A DNA stretch of 64,000 nucleotides from Streptomyces kurssanovii. GTDB taxonomy: Bacteria > Actinomycetota > Actinomycetes > Streptomycetales > Streptomycetaceae. Position 1 is the stretch's first letter. Each line of letters begins with the position of its first letter. The notes under the pieces were generated by a model that worked only from the letters and a program-made list of their open reading frames with translations, was not told the DNA's origin and did no database searches. Shown here one piece after another: positions 36,757-46,327 of the stretch. A program made the position numbers and the translations under genes. The stretch is from NCBI RefSeq assembly GCF_014649695.1, contig NZ_BMTN01000022.1:62001-126000 (forward strand). The letters are read 5' to 3'.

Positions 36757-39700
36757 TCAGCGCACCGCGTAGGCGTCGACCACGAGCTGGGTGACGGAAT
36801 TACCGTGGGCGTCCGTCAGTTCGGTTCTCAGGGTGACCGGCCTGCCGGACGCGCCCGCGTGGTCCACGGTCGCGTTCCAGGCGCCGTCGCCCTGTCGTTC
36901 GGTGGCCGCCTCGGTCCAGGTCTGCCCGCCGTCGTACGAGTACGACAGCTTCGCGCCGGTGAGCGCGCCCGGCCGGTACCCGGCGTGCCCCGTGGCGCTC
37001 AGACCGATCCGCAGGCCGTCGCTCGCGGCGACGGTCTTGAGGCCGTCCTCGGGGAGTTCGTAGCCCGGGAAGAGGAGCGGGATGCCCTGGGAGTACACGT
37101 TCTCGTCGAGCTTCGAACGGAACTTCCAGGTCGTCTCCTGACGGGTGGACCGCTTCCAGACCGCGGCCGGCGAGCCGATCTTCGTCGTCATCAGGGTCAG
37201 TTCGTAGGCGGCGTCACCTGCGGGGACCTCGTAGACACCGAAGGGGTACGGTGTCCGGCCGATCTCCTCGCCGTCGCGGACCAGCAGGGTGTTGCCGATG
37301 TCGCCGAACGACCCTGCCGCGCCCACGTGTTCGCTGTCGCGCCAGAACGCGGGGGCCACTCCGATGAGGTTGCCCTGACGCTCGGCCGCGAGGGCCTGCT
37401 CCCCCGTCGCGTCGAGGGGCGCGGCCGGGGCGAGGACGCCGCCGTACCAGCTCTCCTCGCGCCGTTCGCCGGGCTTGTACGTGCGGGCCGGGTCGGACAT
37501 GAGCTCGCCCCACGGGAAACTGGAGGAGACGTGGTGCTCCCACCGCGTGTCACCGGGGGTGTAGAACTCGGCACGCTCGCCGGGCGCCGGCACCAGGTCG
37601 ACACCGGAGACGGACGCCTGGATGCCGCCGGGACTGTGCGCGACGACGACGTCCCGGTAGTCGGCGGCGACGCCCATCGCGCGGTACGTGGTGTCGTTCC
37701 TGGCGAGCTTCGTGTCGCGTACCCGGTAGGTGCGGTCGGAGGCGACCGGGCCGTGCTCGGGGAAGCTCAGGTTGTAGACGTACGGGCTCTTGGCGGTGGC
37801 CTTCCAGCGCAGGGAGACCGGGCCGTCGGCCAGCCGCTCGAGCAGGAGTCGCGCCTCCGCGGCCTCGATGCCGATGACCGGGTGCGGGGCGGTGCCGAAG
37901 CCGGTGGAGGGCAGGTACAGGCCGGGCGCGTCGCGGTGCGCGACGACGGCGAGCGCGCCGGCCGACTTGGCGTTGCGTGCCGCGATCGCGGCTCCCGTGC
38001 CGCCGTCCGGAACGTGCACGAGGGCGAACTTGCCCTTGACGCCCGCCGCTTCGAGTTCCGCCGGCGTGCCGGTGCCCGCGTCGACGATCTCCGCGGTGCC
38101 GGTGCCGTCGAGGTTGACCGATCCGGTGCTCGCGGCGACGGCACGGAGCCGCGGGCCGCCCTCGACGGTGAGCTCCTCGATCAGCGGGGCGTAGGCGCGC
38201 CAGTAGCTGGCGAACTCGAAGTCGCCGTCCTTCGCCCGGCCTTGGACGTCGGCGTAGAAGCCGGTGACCGCGCGGCCGCCGCTGATCGTGCCGGAGTGCA
38301 GCCAGGTGTCGTCCCAGCTGCGGGCGAAGCCGAGCGTTCCGACGCGGACCTCGGAGCTGCGGTCGGTCTCGACGCTCAGCCGGTGCGCCTTGCGCGCGTC
38401 GAGCACGACGGTCGTGTCCTTCGTCAGTTCGATCTCGGGGCGGCCGAGGTAACTGACGGTGCCGTCGCCGGAGGTGACGAAGGAGGAGAGGAGGTACGAG
38501 CCGGGGCGGAGCCGGTGGACCTGGTCGGTGGCGCCGTCGTTGAAGCGGCGTTCACCTGTCGCGTCGTCGGTTCCGATGACGTCCAGCGAGGACGATCCGG
38601 CCGCGGGCGCGCCCTCGCGGTCGACGAGCTTGACGCGCAGGGTGACCGTTTCCGGCTGCACGTACAGCGAGAACGGCGTGGCGACGGCGGCGCCGTCACC
38701 GGTGGCGACGACGCGGCCGGTGATGTCCCCGTACTGGGCGCGTTCGATGCGCCCCGACGGGTCCAGGGTCAGGGGGACCTCGACGGTCGCGCCGGCGGGG
38801 ACGGTCACCGAACGCGCACCGAGCCTGGCGAGACCGGCGCGGACGGGCGAGCCGTCGTTGCCGGTCACGTTCCGCACGGCCAGGTCGAGGCGCACGGGCT
38901 TGTCGCCGCTGTTGGTGTAGGGGATCCGGACGGTGGTCCGGTCGCTGTCGTCCTGCGGCCAGTTGAAGGTGCCGCCCTGGACGGCGGGCGGGCCGGTCAC
39001 GGTCGTGTCGACGGCCGCCTTCACATCGAGCCGGCCACCGCCGGTCTCGCGTACGTCGCCGGGGACGGAGGACTTGGCGGAGGACACCAGCGCGGCCTTG
39101 ATCTGCTGCGCGGTCCAGTCGGGGTGGCGCTGCTTGACGACGGCTGCGGCACCGGCGACGTGCGGGGCGGCCATGGACGTGCCGGACATCGACCGGTACG
39201 CGTACGGGCCCCTGCCGCCCGCCGCCGCGGCCGAGATGGCGACGCCGGGCGCGGCGATCTCGGGCTTCAGCGTGTGGGAGACGATCGCGGGTCCCCGGCT
39301 GGAGAACGGGGCCGTGCTGTCGTCGCGGTCGACGGCGCCGACCGTGAGGACGCCGGGCGCGCAGCCGGGCGACGAGACGGTGTTGTGCGACGGGCCCGCG
39401 TTGCCGGCGGCGACGACGAACAATGTGCCCTCGCTGCGGGCGAGTTCCTCGGCCGCGGTGCTCATCGGGTCGGTGCAGTCGGTCGGCTGCGGACTGCCGA
39501 GGCTCATGGAGACGACGTCGGCCTTCTGGTCGACGGCCCACTGCATGCCGGCGATGATCCAGGACTCGGCGCCGTTGCCGTAGTCGTTCAGGACCTTGCC
39601 GCTGAGCAGCTCGGCGCCGGGGGCGACGCCCTTGTTCCTGCCGCCGCTCGCGGCGCCGGAGCCGCCGACGGTGGAGAGCGTGTGGGTGCCGTGCCCATGG

Positions 39701-40500
39701 CTGTCGCCGGCGGTGTCGGAGTCGGTGAAGTTCTCCGCGGCGGTCACCCGGCCCTTGAGGTCGGGGTGTTCGGCGTCGACGCCGGTGTCGAGCACGGCGA
39801 CCTTGGTGCCCTTGCCGTCGTATCCGGCGGCCCAGGCGAGGTCGGCCGCGACCTGCTGGGTGGAGCGGTCGAGGGTGGCCTCGACCTTGCGGTCCAGCCA
39901 CAGCTTCTTCAGCCCGGCGGCCGAACGGGACCGGGTGTTCGTGACGTCCGCCCAGAAGTCGGCGGCCTGCTTCTTGTCGGCCTTGAGGGCGACTCCCCCG
40001 ACGGCGTCCAGTACGAGTCCGCGCTTCGCGCCGCGCGGGACGGCCGGGGCGGTGCGGGCCACGTCGCCGCCGTAGGTGGCGATCAGCGGCAGTGCCGCGG
40101 TGTGCGCGTCGTCGTAGCCCTGGCGGACCAGCCCGGTGACGTTGAAAAGCTGCTCGTCAACGGCGCCGGCCGCCAGCGCGGCGACGGCGTCCTCCGGGTA
40201 GACGTACAGGTCCTGGCCCGAGCGGCGGGTCTGCGTCGTGGCCGTGGTGCCGTCGGGACGCGGCAGTACGGTGGCGGACGGCGCGCCCGAGGCGTCCCGG
40301 CCGACGAGGACGCGGTCCCCGGTCACGAGCGTGACCGTGACCGGTCGCTCCCCTTGCCGTGCGGCGGCCTCGCTGCCGGCCAACGGTCTCTTCTCGGTCG
40401 CCTCGTCCTGCGGCCCTGCGGCCGCCGACGGTGCGATCGCCGTGACGGCCAGCACGGCGGCTGTTGCCGCCCCCAGTGCCGTACGCGATATCGGACGCAT
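36757..40500 (-). CDS. secreted multidomain subtilisin-like serine protease (S8)
   Basis: 1247 residues. A signal peptide (ALGAATAAVLAVTAIAPSAA, cleavage near residue 28) and a ~190-residue propeptide precede the S8 catalytic domain, with triad D238 (VAVLDTGVD), H270 (GHGTHTLS) and S442 (SGTSMAAPHVAG). The oxyanion Asn lies in VVAAGNAGPS. Downstream are Ig-like/Fn3-like beta domains and a PA-like segment (VHVPDGGTGAAIAARNAKSA); the C terminus LRTELTDAHGNSVTQLVVD is typical of exported streptomycete proteases. The ATG at 40500 has GGAG 5 nt upstream. It degrades extracellular protein. Confidence 0.93.
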   Translation of the reverse strand: MRPISRTALGAATAAVLAVTAIAPSAAAGPQDEATEKRPLAGSEAAARQGERPVTVTLVTGDRVLVGRDASGAPSATVLPRPDGTTATTQTRRSGQDLYVYPEDAVAALAAGAVDEQLFNVTGLVRQGYDDAHTAALPLIATYGGDVARTAPAVPRGAKRGLVLDAVGGVALKADKKQAADFWADVTNTRSRSAAGLKKLWLDRKVEATLDRSTQQVAADLAWAAGYDGKGTKVAVLDTGVDAEHPDLKGRVTAAENFTDSDTAGDSHGHGTHTLSTVGGSGAASGGRNKGVAPGAELLSGKVLNDYGNGAESWIIAGMQWAVDQKADVVSMSLGSPQPTDCTDPMSTAAEELARSEGTLFVVAAGNAGPSHNTVSSPGCAPGVLTVGAVDRDDSTAPFSSRGPAIVSHTLKPEIAAPGVAISAAAAGGRGPYAYRSMSGTSMAAPHVAGAAAVVKQRHPDWTAQQIKAALVSSAKSSVPGDVRETGGGRLDVKAAVDTTVTGPPAVQGGTFNWPQDDSDRTTVRIPYTNSGDKPVRLDLAVRNVTGNDGSPVRAGLARLGARSVTVPAGATVEVPLTLDPSGRIERAQYGDITGRVVATGDGAAVATPFSLYVQPETVTLRVKLVDREGAPAAGSSSLDVIGTDDATGERRFNDGATDQVHRLRPGSYLLSSFVTSGDGTVSYLGRPEIELTKDTTVVLDARKAHRLSVETDRSSEVRVGTLGFARSWDDTWLHSGTISGGRAVTGFYADVQGRAKDGDFEFASYWRAYAPLIEELTVEGGPRLRAVAASTGSVNLDGTGTAEIVDAGTGTPAELEAAGVKGKFALVHVPDGGTGAAIAARNAKSAGALAVVAHRDAPGLYLPSTGFGTAPHPVIGIEAAEARLLLERLADGPVSLRWKATAKSPYVYNLSFPEHGPVASDRTYRVRDTKLARNDTTYRAMGVAADYRDVVVAHSPGGIQASVSGVDLVPAPGERAEFYTPGDTRWEHHVSSSFPWGELMSDPARTYKPGERREESWYGGVLAPAAPLDATGEQALAAERQGNLIGVAPAFWRDSEHVGAAGSFGDIGNTLLVRDGEEIGRTPYPFGVYEVPAGDAAYELTLMTTKIGSPAAVWKRSTRQETTWKFRSKLDENVYSQGIPLLFPGYELPEDGLKTVAASDGLRIGLSATGHAGYRPGALTGAKLSYSYDGGQTWTEAATERQGDGAWNATVDHAGASGRPVTLRTELTDAHGNSVTQLVVDAYAVR

Positions 40501-40686
40501 CGCTCTCCCCATCTGAATCCGGCCACAAAAGGACGCAAAGGCCCCGTTGCCGGAGGCTGTTGGTGCTGCGGTGGCGGCCACATTGGCAGAGCGGCGACCG
40601 ATGCGGGGATGATGTCCGCGGCGGGTTCACGCCGTGGCCGATTTCCGCCACGGCGGCCGACAAGCGCATGTCCGGGGAGGGTTTCC

Positions 40687-41679
40687 GTGCTGGGAGCGAT
40701 AGGGCTCGACGAAAGACAGGAGTCGGCGTACCGCGCGCTGGTGGCGCTCGGGGCCGCGGAGATCTCCGATCTCGCACACCGCTTGGCGATGCCGGAGCCG
40801 GAAACGGAGCGGGCCCTGCGCCGGCTGGAGCAGCAGGGGCTGGCCGCGCAGTCGTCCGCGCGCACCGGCCGCTGGGTGGCGGCGCCGCCCGGTGTGGCGC
40901 TCGGCGCCCTGCTGACGCAGCAGCGGCACGAACTGGAGCAGGCGGAGCTGGCGGCGGCGCTGCTCGCCGAGGAGTACCGGGCGGAGTCCGACGAGCCGGC
41001 CGTCCACGACCTGGTCGAAGTGGTGACCGGTGCGAGTGCCGTGGTGCACCGCTTCGGGCAGCTTCAGCTCGGCGCGACGGAGGAGGTCTGCGCGCTGGTC
41101 ACCGGCAACCCCATCGCCGTCAGCGGCATGGACAACGACGCCGAGGAGAACGCCACGTCCAGGGGCGTGACCTACCGGGTCGTGCTGGAACGCGAGGTGC
41201 TGACCAAGCCGCACGGCATCACCGAGCTGTCGGCGGCCCTGAGCCGTGACGAGCAGGTCCGGGTGGTCGACCGGGTGCCGACGAAGCTCGTCATCGCCGA
41301 CCGGACCCTCGCGATGGTGCCCCTGACCGGCCGCGGCGCGGAACCCGCCGCGCTCGTCGTCCACGCGAGCGGACTGCTGGAGTCGCTGATGGGCCTCTTC
41401 GAGGCGGTCTGGCGAGAGGCGCTCCCCCTGCGGCTGGGGGCGCGCGGCATCGAGGAGGACGTCTTTGGCCCGGACACCACGGACCTGGAGATCCTCTCGC
41501 TCCTCCTGGCCGGCATGACCGACGCGAGCGTCGCCAAGCAGCTGGACCTGGGGCTGCGGACCGTGCAGCGCCGGGTCAAGGGGCTGATGGAACTCACCGG
41601 CGTGACCACCCGCCTCCAGCTGGGCTGGCACGCCTACGCGAAGGGCTGGGTGGCGCGCGACCTGCACGACCGCCTCTGA
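40687..41679 (+). CDS. TrmB/LuxR-type transcriptional regulator
   Basis: 330 residues. An N-terminal TrmB-like winged helix (LDERQESAYRALVALGAAEI, MPEPETERALRRLEQQGLAA), a middle ligand-binding region and a C-terminal LuxR/GerE helix-turn-helix (LSLLLAGMTDASVAKQLDLG, RTVQRRVKGLMELTGVTTRL) are present. The GTG at 40687 has GGAGGG 5 nt upstream. In streptomycetes this architecture often lies next to a secreted subtilase, as here (divergent, 186 bp), so it probably regulates the protease. Confidence 0.88.
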   Translation: MLGAIGLDERQESAYRALVALGAAEISDLAHRLAMPEPETERALRRLEQQGLAAQSSARTGRWVAAPPGVALGALLTQQRHELEQAELAAALLAEEYRAESDEPAVHDLVEVVTGASAVVHRFGQLQLGATEEVCALVTGNPIAVSGMDNDAEENATSRGVTYRVVLEREVLTKPHGITELSAALSRDEQVRVVDRVPTKLVIADRTLAMVPLTGRGAEPAALVVHASGLLESLMGLFEAVWREALPLRLGARGIEEDVFGPDTTDLEILSLLLAGMTDASVAKQLDLGLRTVQRRVKGLMELTGVTTRLQLGWHAYAKGWVARDLHDRL

Positions 41680-41696
41680 TCCTGCACGCTTGGCAT

Positions 41697-42182
41697 GTGG
41701 GCGTATGGCAGCTCCTCATGGTCGGCGGGGTGATGCTGCTGGGTCTCCTCGGGGTGATCGTCCCGGGTGTCCCGGGGCCGTGGCTGGTGTGGGCCGCGAT
41801 GCTCTGGTGGTCCCTGCACGTACAGACGGGCCTGGCGTGGTTCCTGCTCGTCGGCGCGACGGCGGTCCTGCTCATCATCCAGGTCATCGTCTGGCTGCTG
41901 CCCAACCGCCGGCTGCGCGGCCTCGGCATCACCCGCCGGATGGCCGCGTCCGCGGGCCTCGGGGCACTGGCCGGCTTCTTCCTGCTGCCCGTCATCGGCG
42001 CGGTGCCGGGCTTCGTGGGCGGCATCTACGGCTCGGAACGCCTCCGGCTGGGCGGCCACGGCCCGGCGATGGCCTCGACCCGCGCGGTGATGCGCGCGGC
42101 GGGCACGAGCGTGCTGGTGGAGCTCATGGGGTGTCTCCTTGTCGTGGGGGCGTGGGTCGGGGCGGTGCTGGCGGGCGGGTGA
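41697..42182 (+). CDS. DUF456 membrane protein
   Basis: 161 residues, mostly hydrophobic, with about four or five transmembrane helices (LLMVGGVMLLGLLGVIVPGV, GLAWFLLVGATAVLLIIQVI, GLGALAGFFLLPVIGAVPGF, LVELMGCLLVVGAWVGAVLA). The glycine-zipper-like GFVGGIYGSERLRLGGHGPA is the DUF456 signature. The GTG start at 41697 is 17 bp after the regulator's stop. Function unknown. Confidence 0.85.
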   Translation: MGVWQLLMVGGVMLLGLLGVIVPGVPGPWLVWAAMLWWSLHVQTGLAWFLLVGATAVLLIIQVIVWLLPNRRLRGLGITRRMAASAGLGALAGFFLLPVIGAVPGFVGGIYGSERLRLGGHGPAMASTRAVMRAAGTSVLVELMGCLLVVGAWVGAVLAGG

Positions 42183-42579
42183 CGGGGGCTCCGCCCTGCG
42201 ACGAGCCCCAGGGGTGCGCCGGCCCCGGGCCTGGCCCACCACCGGCGGGTACGTCGATCCGGCGGCCACCCCGCCCCTTCCCGAACCGGGGCAAGCCCCG
42301 GACCCCATGGGGGTGCTGACGCCCCAAGCCCCCTCCCCAGAGGGGGAAGGCTCCGTGGGGGCCGGCGCCCTCACACCCCTCGCAGCGGCAGCTCCGCGCC
42401 GAAGAGCCCCCCGGGGGCCTCACGGGCGCCGCCGACGCCGAGGGGCGCCCGGACCAACGGGCACGGCGGTCCGACCGCCCCCACCGACCGGGCCCAGGCC
42501 AGGACGCCGCCATGCCCGAGGACACCACGCCCGCGGACGCCGCGCCCGAGACGCCACACCAGGCCGGGCCATGCCCGGG
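42183..42579. repeat. 397-bp intergenic region with dispersed palindromes
   Basis: No credible gene. Contains a perfect hairpin CCGGGGC-AA-GCCCCGG (42286-42301), and a ~20-nt stretch around 42270-42290 (CGCCCCTTCCCGAACCGGG) also found at about 10594-10612. CCCCCTCCCC and AGAGGGGGA stretches around 42330-42350 can pair. It separates the convergent DUF456 and rsgA genes and probably terminates both. Confidence 0.55.
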
Positions 42580-43746
42580 TCAGCGGACGCGGCCCCGTTT
42601 GGCCTCCATCGCCGCCCGCCCCTGCGCGCCCTTCAGTTTCCAGTCGCGCCGGATCTCCGCCCGCAGCCTCGCGTCCGTCTTGGCCACGATCCGCTGGTTC
42701 TCGCGGATCAGCTTGCGGTAGCTGTCGAGCCGGCGCTCCGGCAGCGTGCCGTCCTCGATCGCGCCGAGCACGGCGCAGCCGGGCTCCGCCTCGTGTGCGC
42801 AGTCGTGGAAGCGGCACCGCGCGGCCAATTCCTCGATCTCGGAGAACACCTGGTGCACGCCGGCTTCGGCGTCCCAGAGCCCGACGCCCCGCAGCCCCGG
42901 CGTGTCGATGAGGACTCCGCCTCCGGGGACGACGAGCAGGTTGCGCGTGGTGGTGGTGTGCCGGCCTTTGCCGTCGACGTCACGGGTGGCCTGGACGTCC
43001 ATGACGTCCTCGCCGAGGAGCGCGTTGGCGAGGGTGGATTTGCCGGCTCCGGAGACGCCGAGCAGCACGCTGGTGCCGCCGGACACGATGGCGGTGAGGA
43101 CCTCGACGCCTTCGCCGGTGGTGGAGCTGACGGGGATCACCTGGACGCCGGGCGCGGTGGTCTCGACGTCCTGCACGAGGTAGGACAGCCCAGTGACGTC
43201 GGGGACGAGGTCGGCCTTGGTGAGGGCGATCAGCGGCTGCGCCCCGCTTTCCCAGGAGTCCGCCGACGTACGCAGCAGTGCCTCACCGCTCGAACTGGAC
43301 ATCGCGAGCGCGAGGAACCGTTCGATCCGCCCGAGGTCGAGCTCGACCGCGAGCGACACACAGATGATGATGTGATCGATGTTACTGGCCAGCACCTGCC
43401 CCTCGGAACGCTTGGACGACGTCGACCGCACGAACGCGGTCCGGCGCGGCAGGATCGTCCGCGCGTACCGCGGATCACCGCCCTCTGGGTCGACGGCGAC
43501 CCAGTCCCCCGTGCACACAACCTTCATCGGGTCGTGAGGAACGACGAACGCGGTATCGCCACGGACGACACCATCAGGCGTGGCCACATCACACTGGCCA
43601 CGATCGACCCGGACGACCCGGCCTGGGACCAGGCCCTGGGCGGCGTACGAGGCGAACTCGGCCTCCCAGCCTTCGTCCCAGCCGTAGACGGCGAGCGGGT
43701 GCTGGACAGCGGAGAGGGAAGACGGGTGGAGCGGAGCGTTGAACAA
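42580..43746 (-). CDS. rsgA: ribosome small subunit-dependent GTPase RsgA (complete copy)
   Basis: 388-residue circularly permuted GTPase that matures 30S subunits. It has an N-terminal OB domain (VPGRVVRVDRGQCDVATPDG, MKVVCTGDWVAVDPEGGDP), then the GTPase with G4 LIALTKADL, G1 GVSGAGKSTLANALLGEDV and G3 DTPGLRGVGLWD. The C-terminal zinc domain is CRFHDCAHEAEPGCAV. It starts at a TTG (43746) with AAGGG 7 nt upstream, preserved in the second copy at 54889. A small upstream ORF and a hairpin precede it. It may be a recombinant of resident 3' and incoming 5' sequence. Confidence 0.9.
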   Translation of the reverse strand: MFNAPLHPSSLSAVQHPLAVYGWDEGWEAEFASYAAQGLVPGRVVRVDRGQCDVATPDGVVRGDTAFVVPHDPMKVVCTGDWVAVDPEGGDPRYARTILPRRTAFVRSTSSKRSEGQVLASNIDHIIICVSLAVELDLGRIERFLALAMSSSSGEALLRTSADSWESGAQPLIALTKADLVPDVTGLSYLVQDVETTAPGVQVIPVSSTTGEGVEVLTAIVSGGTSVLLGVSGAGKSTLANALLGEDVMDVQATRDVDGKGRHTTTTRNLLVVPGGGVLIDTPGLRGVGLWDAEAGVHQVFSEIEELAARCRFHDCAHEAEPGCAVLGAIEDGTLPERRLDSYRKLIRENQRIVAKTDARLRAEIRRDWKLKGAQGRAAMEAKRGRVR

Positions 43747-43775
43747 GGGGAACCCTTCGAAGGGTGGCCCCGGCG

Positions 43776-43792
43776 GCGCGCTCCGAGCGCGC
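43776..43792 (-). terminator. attenuator-like hairpin between leader ORF and rsgA
   Basis: GCGCGCTC (43776-43783) and GAGCGCGC (43785-43792) form an 8-bp GC stem about 30 nt upstream of the rsgA TTG and 17 nt downstream of the leader-ORF stop. A hairpin with different sequence occupies the same place in the second copy (54920-54936), so the structure is kept while the bases changed. Confidence 0.6.
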
Positions 43793-43808
43793 GGAAGTGG
43801 AGTGGGTG

Positions 43809-43880
43809 TCAGCCGGAGACCACAGGGGTGGGAACGATGAACTCCTGAATGCGGGCAGAGCCCGTCACCGTGACAGTCAT
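43809..43880 (-). CDS. 23-residue leader ORF upstream of rsgA
   Basis: ATG 43880 (or TTG 43883) with GGAGG and GAGGA ribosome-site matches upstream, ending TGA at 43811-43809. The peptide is MTVTVTGSARIQEFIVPTP followed by VVSG. A frame-preserving homologue of 24 residues lies upstream of the rsgA fragment (54952-55026). It is probably a regulatory leader peptide or short protein translated ahead of rsgA; no function is known to me. Confidence 0.6.
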   Translation of the reverse strand: MTVTVTGSARIQEFIVPTPVVSG

Positions 43881-43990
43881 CAATGTCCTCACCTCCTGCT
43901 TCTTGCTCGACGAACCAACACCGTTCCTTCGGCAACGACACAGCCGCGCCTGGGAACGAGCAGAACCATAGCCCCACCCCAGGACACGGC

Positions 43991-44416
43991 ACCACCAATT
44001 AAAATTCTGGGCCCCACCTGCACGACGCCGACAACCACCGACCGGCGTCTTGCCGCAAGCCGTACAGCGTCCTGGGCGAGGACCCGGGTCCTGCCGACCT
44101 CAACGACCGGCCGCCTGTAGCTCACGGCGATCCCGGAGCGCGTAGTGAACTCCACCAGTTCGTACCGCAGCACTTCCACGAGGTCGGTTACGAGGGAGAA
44201 CACACCCAGCCCGGGAAGGTCCGCTAACCGAAGACCAATTCGAACCTCTGCCGTCGGACCCCGACCTGCCTGGGCTGCCGCCTTGCGGTGAGCCAAGCTC
44301 GCCGGACAGCCACACAGCGATCCACGTGCAGCCGGCTCCAAGACGGGCCCAATATCCAAGGTGTCCTCCCTCAGAGAGAAGGCCCCAAGGCCGGAAAGTT
44401 GGCGAAATCGCAGGTC
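43991..44416. other. left junction of accessory island, no convincing gene
   Basis: Starting where similarity to the second rsgA copy ends. AT-richer short stretches (AATTAAAATT near 43998-44007) break the GC pattern. Open frames on both strands lack ribosome sites and recognisable domains, and may be decayed remnants. The 5' end of the methyltransferase pseudogene may lie in the last ~130 bp. Confidence 0.45.
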
Positions 44417-45621
44417 ATGCAGGGTGCTGCTGGTGTCGGGGCGTCCGTCGTCGAGGCACTCGTTGTAGCGGGAGGCATCGCCGAGGACGGCCAGGCGCCC
44501 TTCGGCAACGGCGGCGACGAGTGCCTTTCCGACACCGTGGTCCGCGCCGTGCACCGCACCCTGCACTGGGCCAAGGTCGTCGAGGTCAAGGACGAGGAGG
44601 TGGTGATCCCGGGCGCGCTCTTCGCTGAGGCGTACGCCGCCCGCGGCTACTTCTACTGGCTGGTCAAGGGCTGCGGTGAACTCTTCAGCATCGCCCCGGA
44701 CGTGGCCCTCGCGGAGCGCAGAACCGACGACTTCTATCATCGCGACATGCGGTCCGTGGCCGTCGGCTCGCGATTGATCGGGGATGAGGAGGTCGAGCCG
44801 CTGTTCGATCGCATCCTGGCCGACCCGCCTGTCGGTAAGATTGCCGACCTCGGCTGCGGCTCCGGGCAGCGGCTCATCAGGATCCTCGGCAACCACCCTG
44901 GCGCGCGCGGAGTCGGCGTCGATATCTCTCCCACAGCATTGCAGCTGGCCGTCGAGTCCGTCGAGTCGCCGGCCTGGCCGACCGCATCACCCTGCTCCAG
45001 GACGACGTCCTCGACCTCGAACCGCACCCCGAGTTCGCCAACGTGGACACGGTCACCTGCGTTTTCATGGGGCACGACATCTGGCCGTACGACAGCTGCG
45101 TACGGACGCTGCGCAGGCTGCGCACCGCTTTTCCGGCGGCCCGCCGCCTGTTCATCTGCGACGTCGTACGAACCAGCGAACTGCCCAGCCCATACACCAC
45201 CAACTTCACCCTCGGCTTCAAGGCCGTACATGCGCTGATGGGCGACTACCTCCCCACCCTCGACCAGTGGCATGAGGCATTTCGGGAATCCGGTTGGGAC
45301 TGCCTGAACGTCCAGCCGACCACTGTTCCGCCCAACGGCTACCTGCTCGAGCTGTCTCCCCGTCGCAGACTGACCCGCAGCGGCGGCGGGGGCAGGGACA
45401 TCGGTGTGCTCCAGATGACAGCGGAACACACCGGTCTCCCGTCGCACGAAACCGGCCTTTTCATACAGACGGTGCGCGGACACGCGGCTCGGCCGGGACG
45501 TCAGATCGACCTGGCGGGCTCCGTGGGACCTCGCCAGCTCCAGGCCTCCGTACGAGCGCCCAGCCAACGCCCGCGCCGCGCGCCGCCTCGTCGACCACGA
45601 CGTCCTCGAAAAGGGCGGTGA
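44417..45621 (+). pseudogene. class I SAM-dependent methyltransferase, frameshifted
   Basis: The first frame reads AYAARGYFYWLVKGCGELF and the SAM motif I KIADLGCGSGQRLIRILG with VGVDISPTALQLAVESVE, then loses sense near 44960-44970. In another frame it resumes with GLADRITLLQDDVLDLEPHP, DTVTCVFMGHDIWPYDSCVR and LDQWHEAFRESGWDCLNVQP, a normal methyltransferase C-terminal half. The expected end near 45363 has no stop; the frame runs to 45621 across the GNAT remnant. So it is a single frameshift plus loss of the true terminus, unless the shift is a sequencing error. It may once have belonged to the nearby biosynthetic cassette. Confidence 0.78.
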
Positions 45622-45848
45622 TCCCGGTCAGCAGGGCGAGAACGACTAGGGAACAGCCCGACTACGCGCTGGCCGGCACGCGCCGCGAGCACGAGGTTCG
45701 CCGGGTAGGTGACGACGCTCCGGACGAACTCCGCTGTCAATTCGGGTGGTTGTTCGTCTAGTTGAGGCAGCAACCGGTGGAACGCTTCGACCACAGCCTC
45801 GTCGGCATCCGAAAGGATGTCGATGACGGTCTGGGCGTAGAGGCGCAT
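45406..45848 (-). pseudogene. GNAT acetyltransferase remnant with two frameshifts
   Basis: From ATG 45848 the first frame reads MRLYAQTVIDILSDADEAVV and LVLAARAGQRVVGLF. A second frame continues LVVLALLTGITALFEDVVVD and EAARGAGVGWALV, the acetyl-CoA binding region. A third frame gives GLELARSHGARQVDLTSRPS and AHRLYEKAGFVRRETGVFR, the C-terminal GNAT hallmark. Three frames are therefore needed for one GNAT fold. Its 3' end faces that of the methyltransferase pseudogene. Confidence 0.78.
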
Positions 45849-46327
45849 CGGCGTGCTGCTGTTCCGGCGGCGTCGACGGACGGGACCGGTCCGGTCCCCG
45901 GCGGCGAGGCACGACGGCCATGACAGCCAGTCATGGCCCGTACGCCCGACCGTACGTGCTCACCTGCCCTCCCACCCGTCTCCGCATACCCGTGTCGGCC
46001 CGGGCGCCGCCCGCGTGCGCCCCATCAGCGACAACTACAGCCCCTGACGGCGTCCCGCCCCGCTGGGGGAGGACCGTCTCGGTCGCACGCCGGACGCCAC
46101 CGCCGTCCCCGTGATCCGCTGCGGCCATCCCCCTGCGCCCCCGTTCCTGGCGGCCAAGTCCGTCGCCCGGCTCCCGCGGATCCTAGTCGCACCCGACGAC
46201 GGCCTGCGAGGCGGAAACGGGCATGGGCCGAGCGGGCGGATCGTGGGTGCGTACGGCGTCCACGACGGCCCGGCGCCCCCTCGGCGGTGGCGGACCCGTG
46301 CCGGACACCGATCCGCCGGCCGCACGT
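45849..46327. other. 479-bp intergenic region with one perfect palindrome
   Basis: No supported gene. GGCCATGAC-AGCCA-GTCATGGCC (45916-45938) is a perfect 9-bp inverted repeat with a 5-nt loop, either an operator or a hairpin near the GNAT remnant's start. The rest is GC-rich sequence with shadow frames only. Confidence 0.5.

Larger units (their letters stand above)
43305..43985 (-). repeat. left copy of rsgA 5'/promoter direct repeat
   Basis: The 5' third of rsgA, its leader ORF, hairpin and promoter-proximal DNA match 54450-55105 in the same orientation, with scattered substitutions and a few indels. The best-conserved stretch is the small leader ORF and its ribosome site. Homology ends near 43985-43995 on the promoter side and about 43305 inside the gene. 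The two copies bracket the accessory island. Confidence 0.8.

Noticed and set aside
36805-40680. Long plus-strand frame opposite the subtilase (over 1200 codons)
   Set aside because: It is antisense to a well-supported S8 protease, Arg/Gly/Asp-rich, with no ribosome site or domain; only its last part from 40687 is a real gene.
43889-44896. 335-codon minus-strand frame at the island's left end
   Set aside because: Some stretches look protein-like, but there is no start signal or family, and it runs opposite the methyltransferase motifs; treated as non-coding or decayed.
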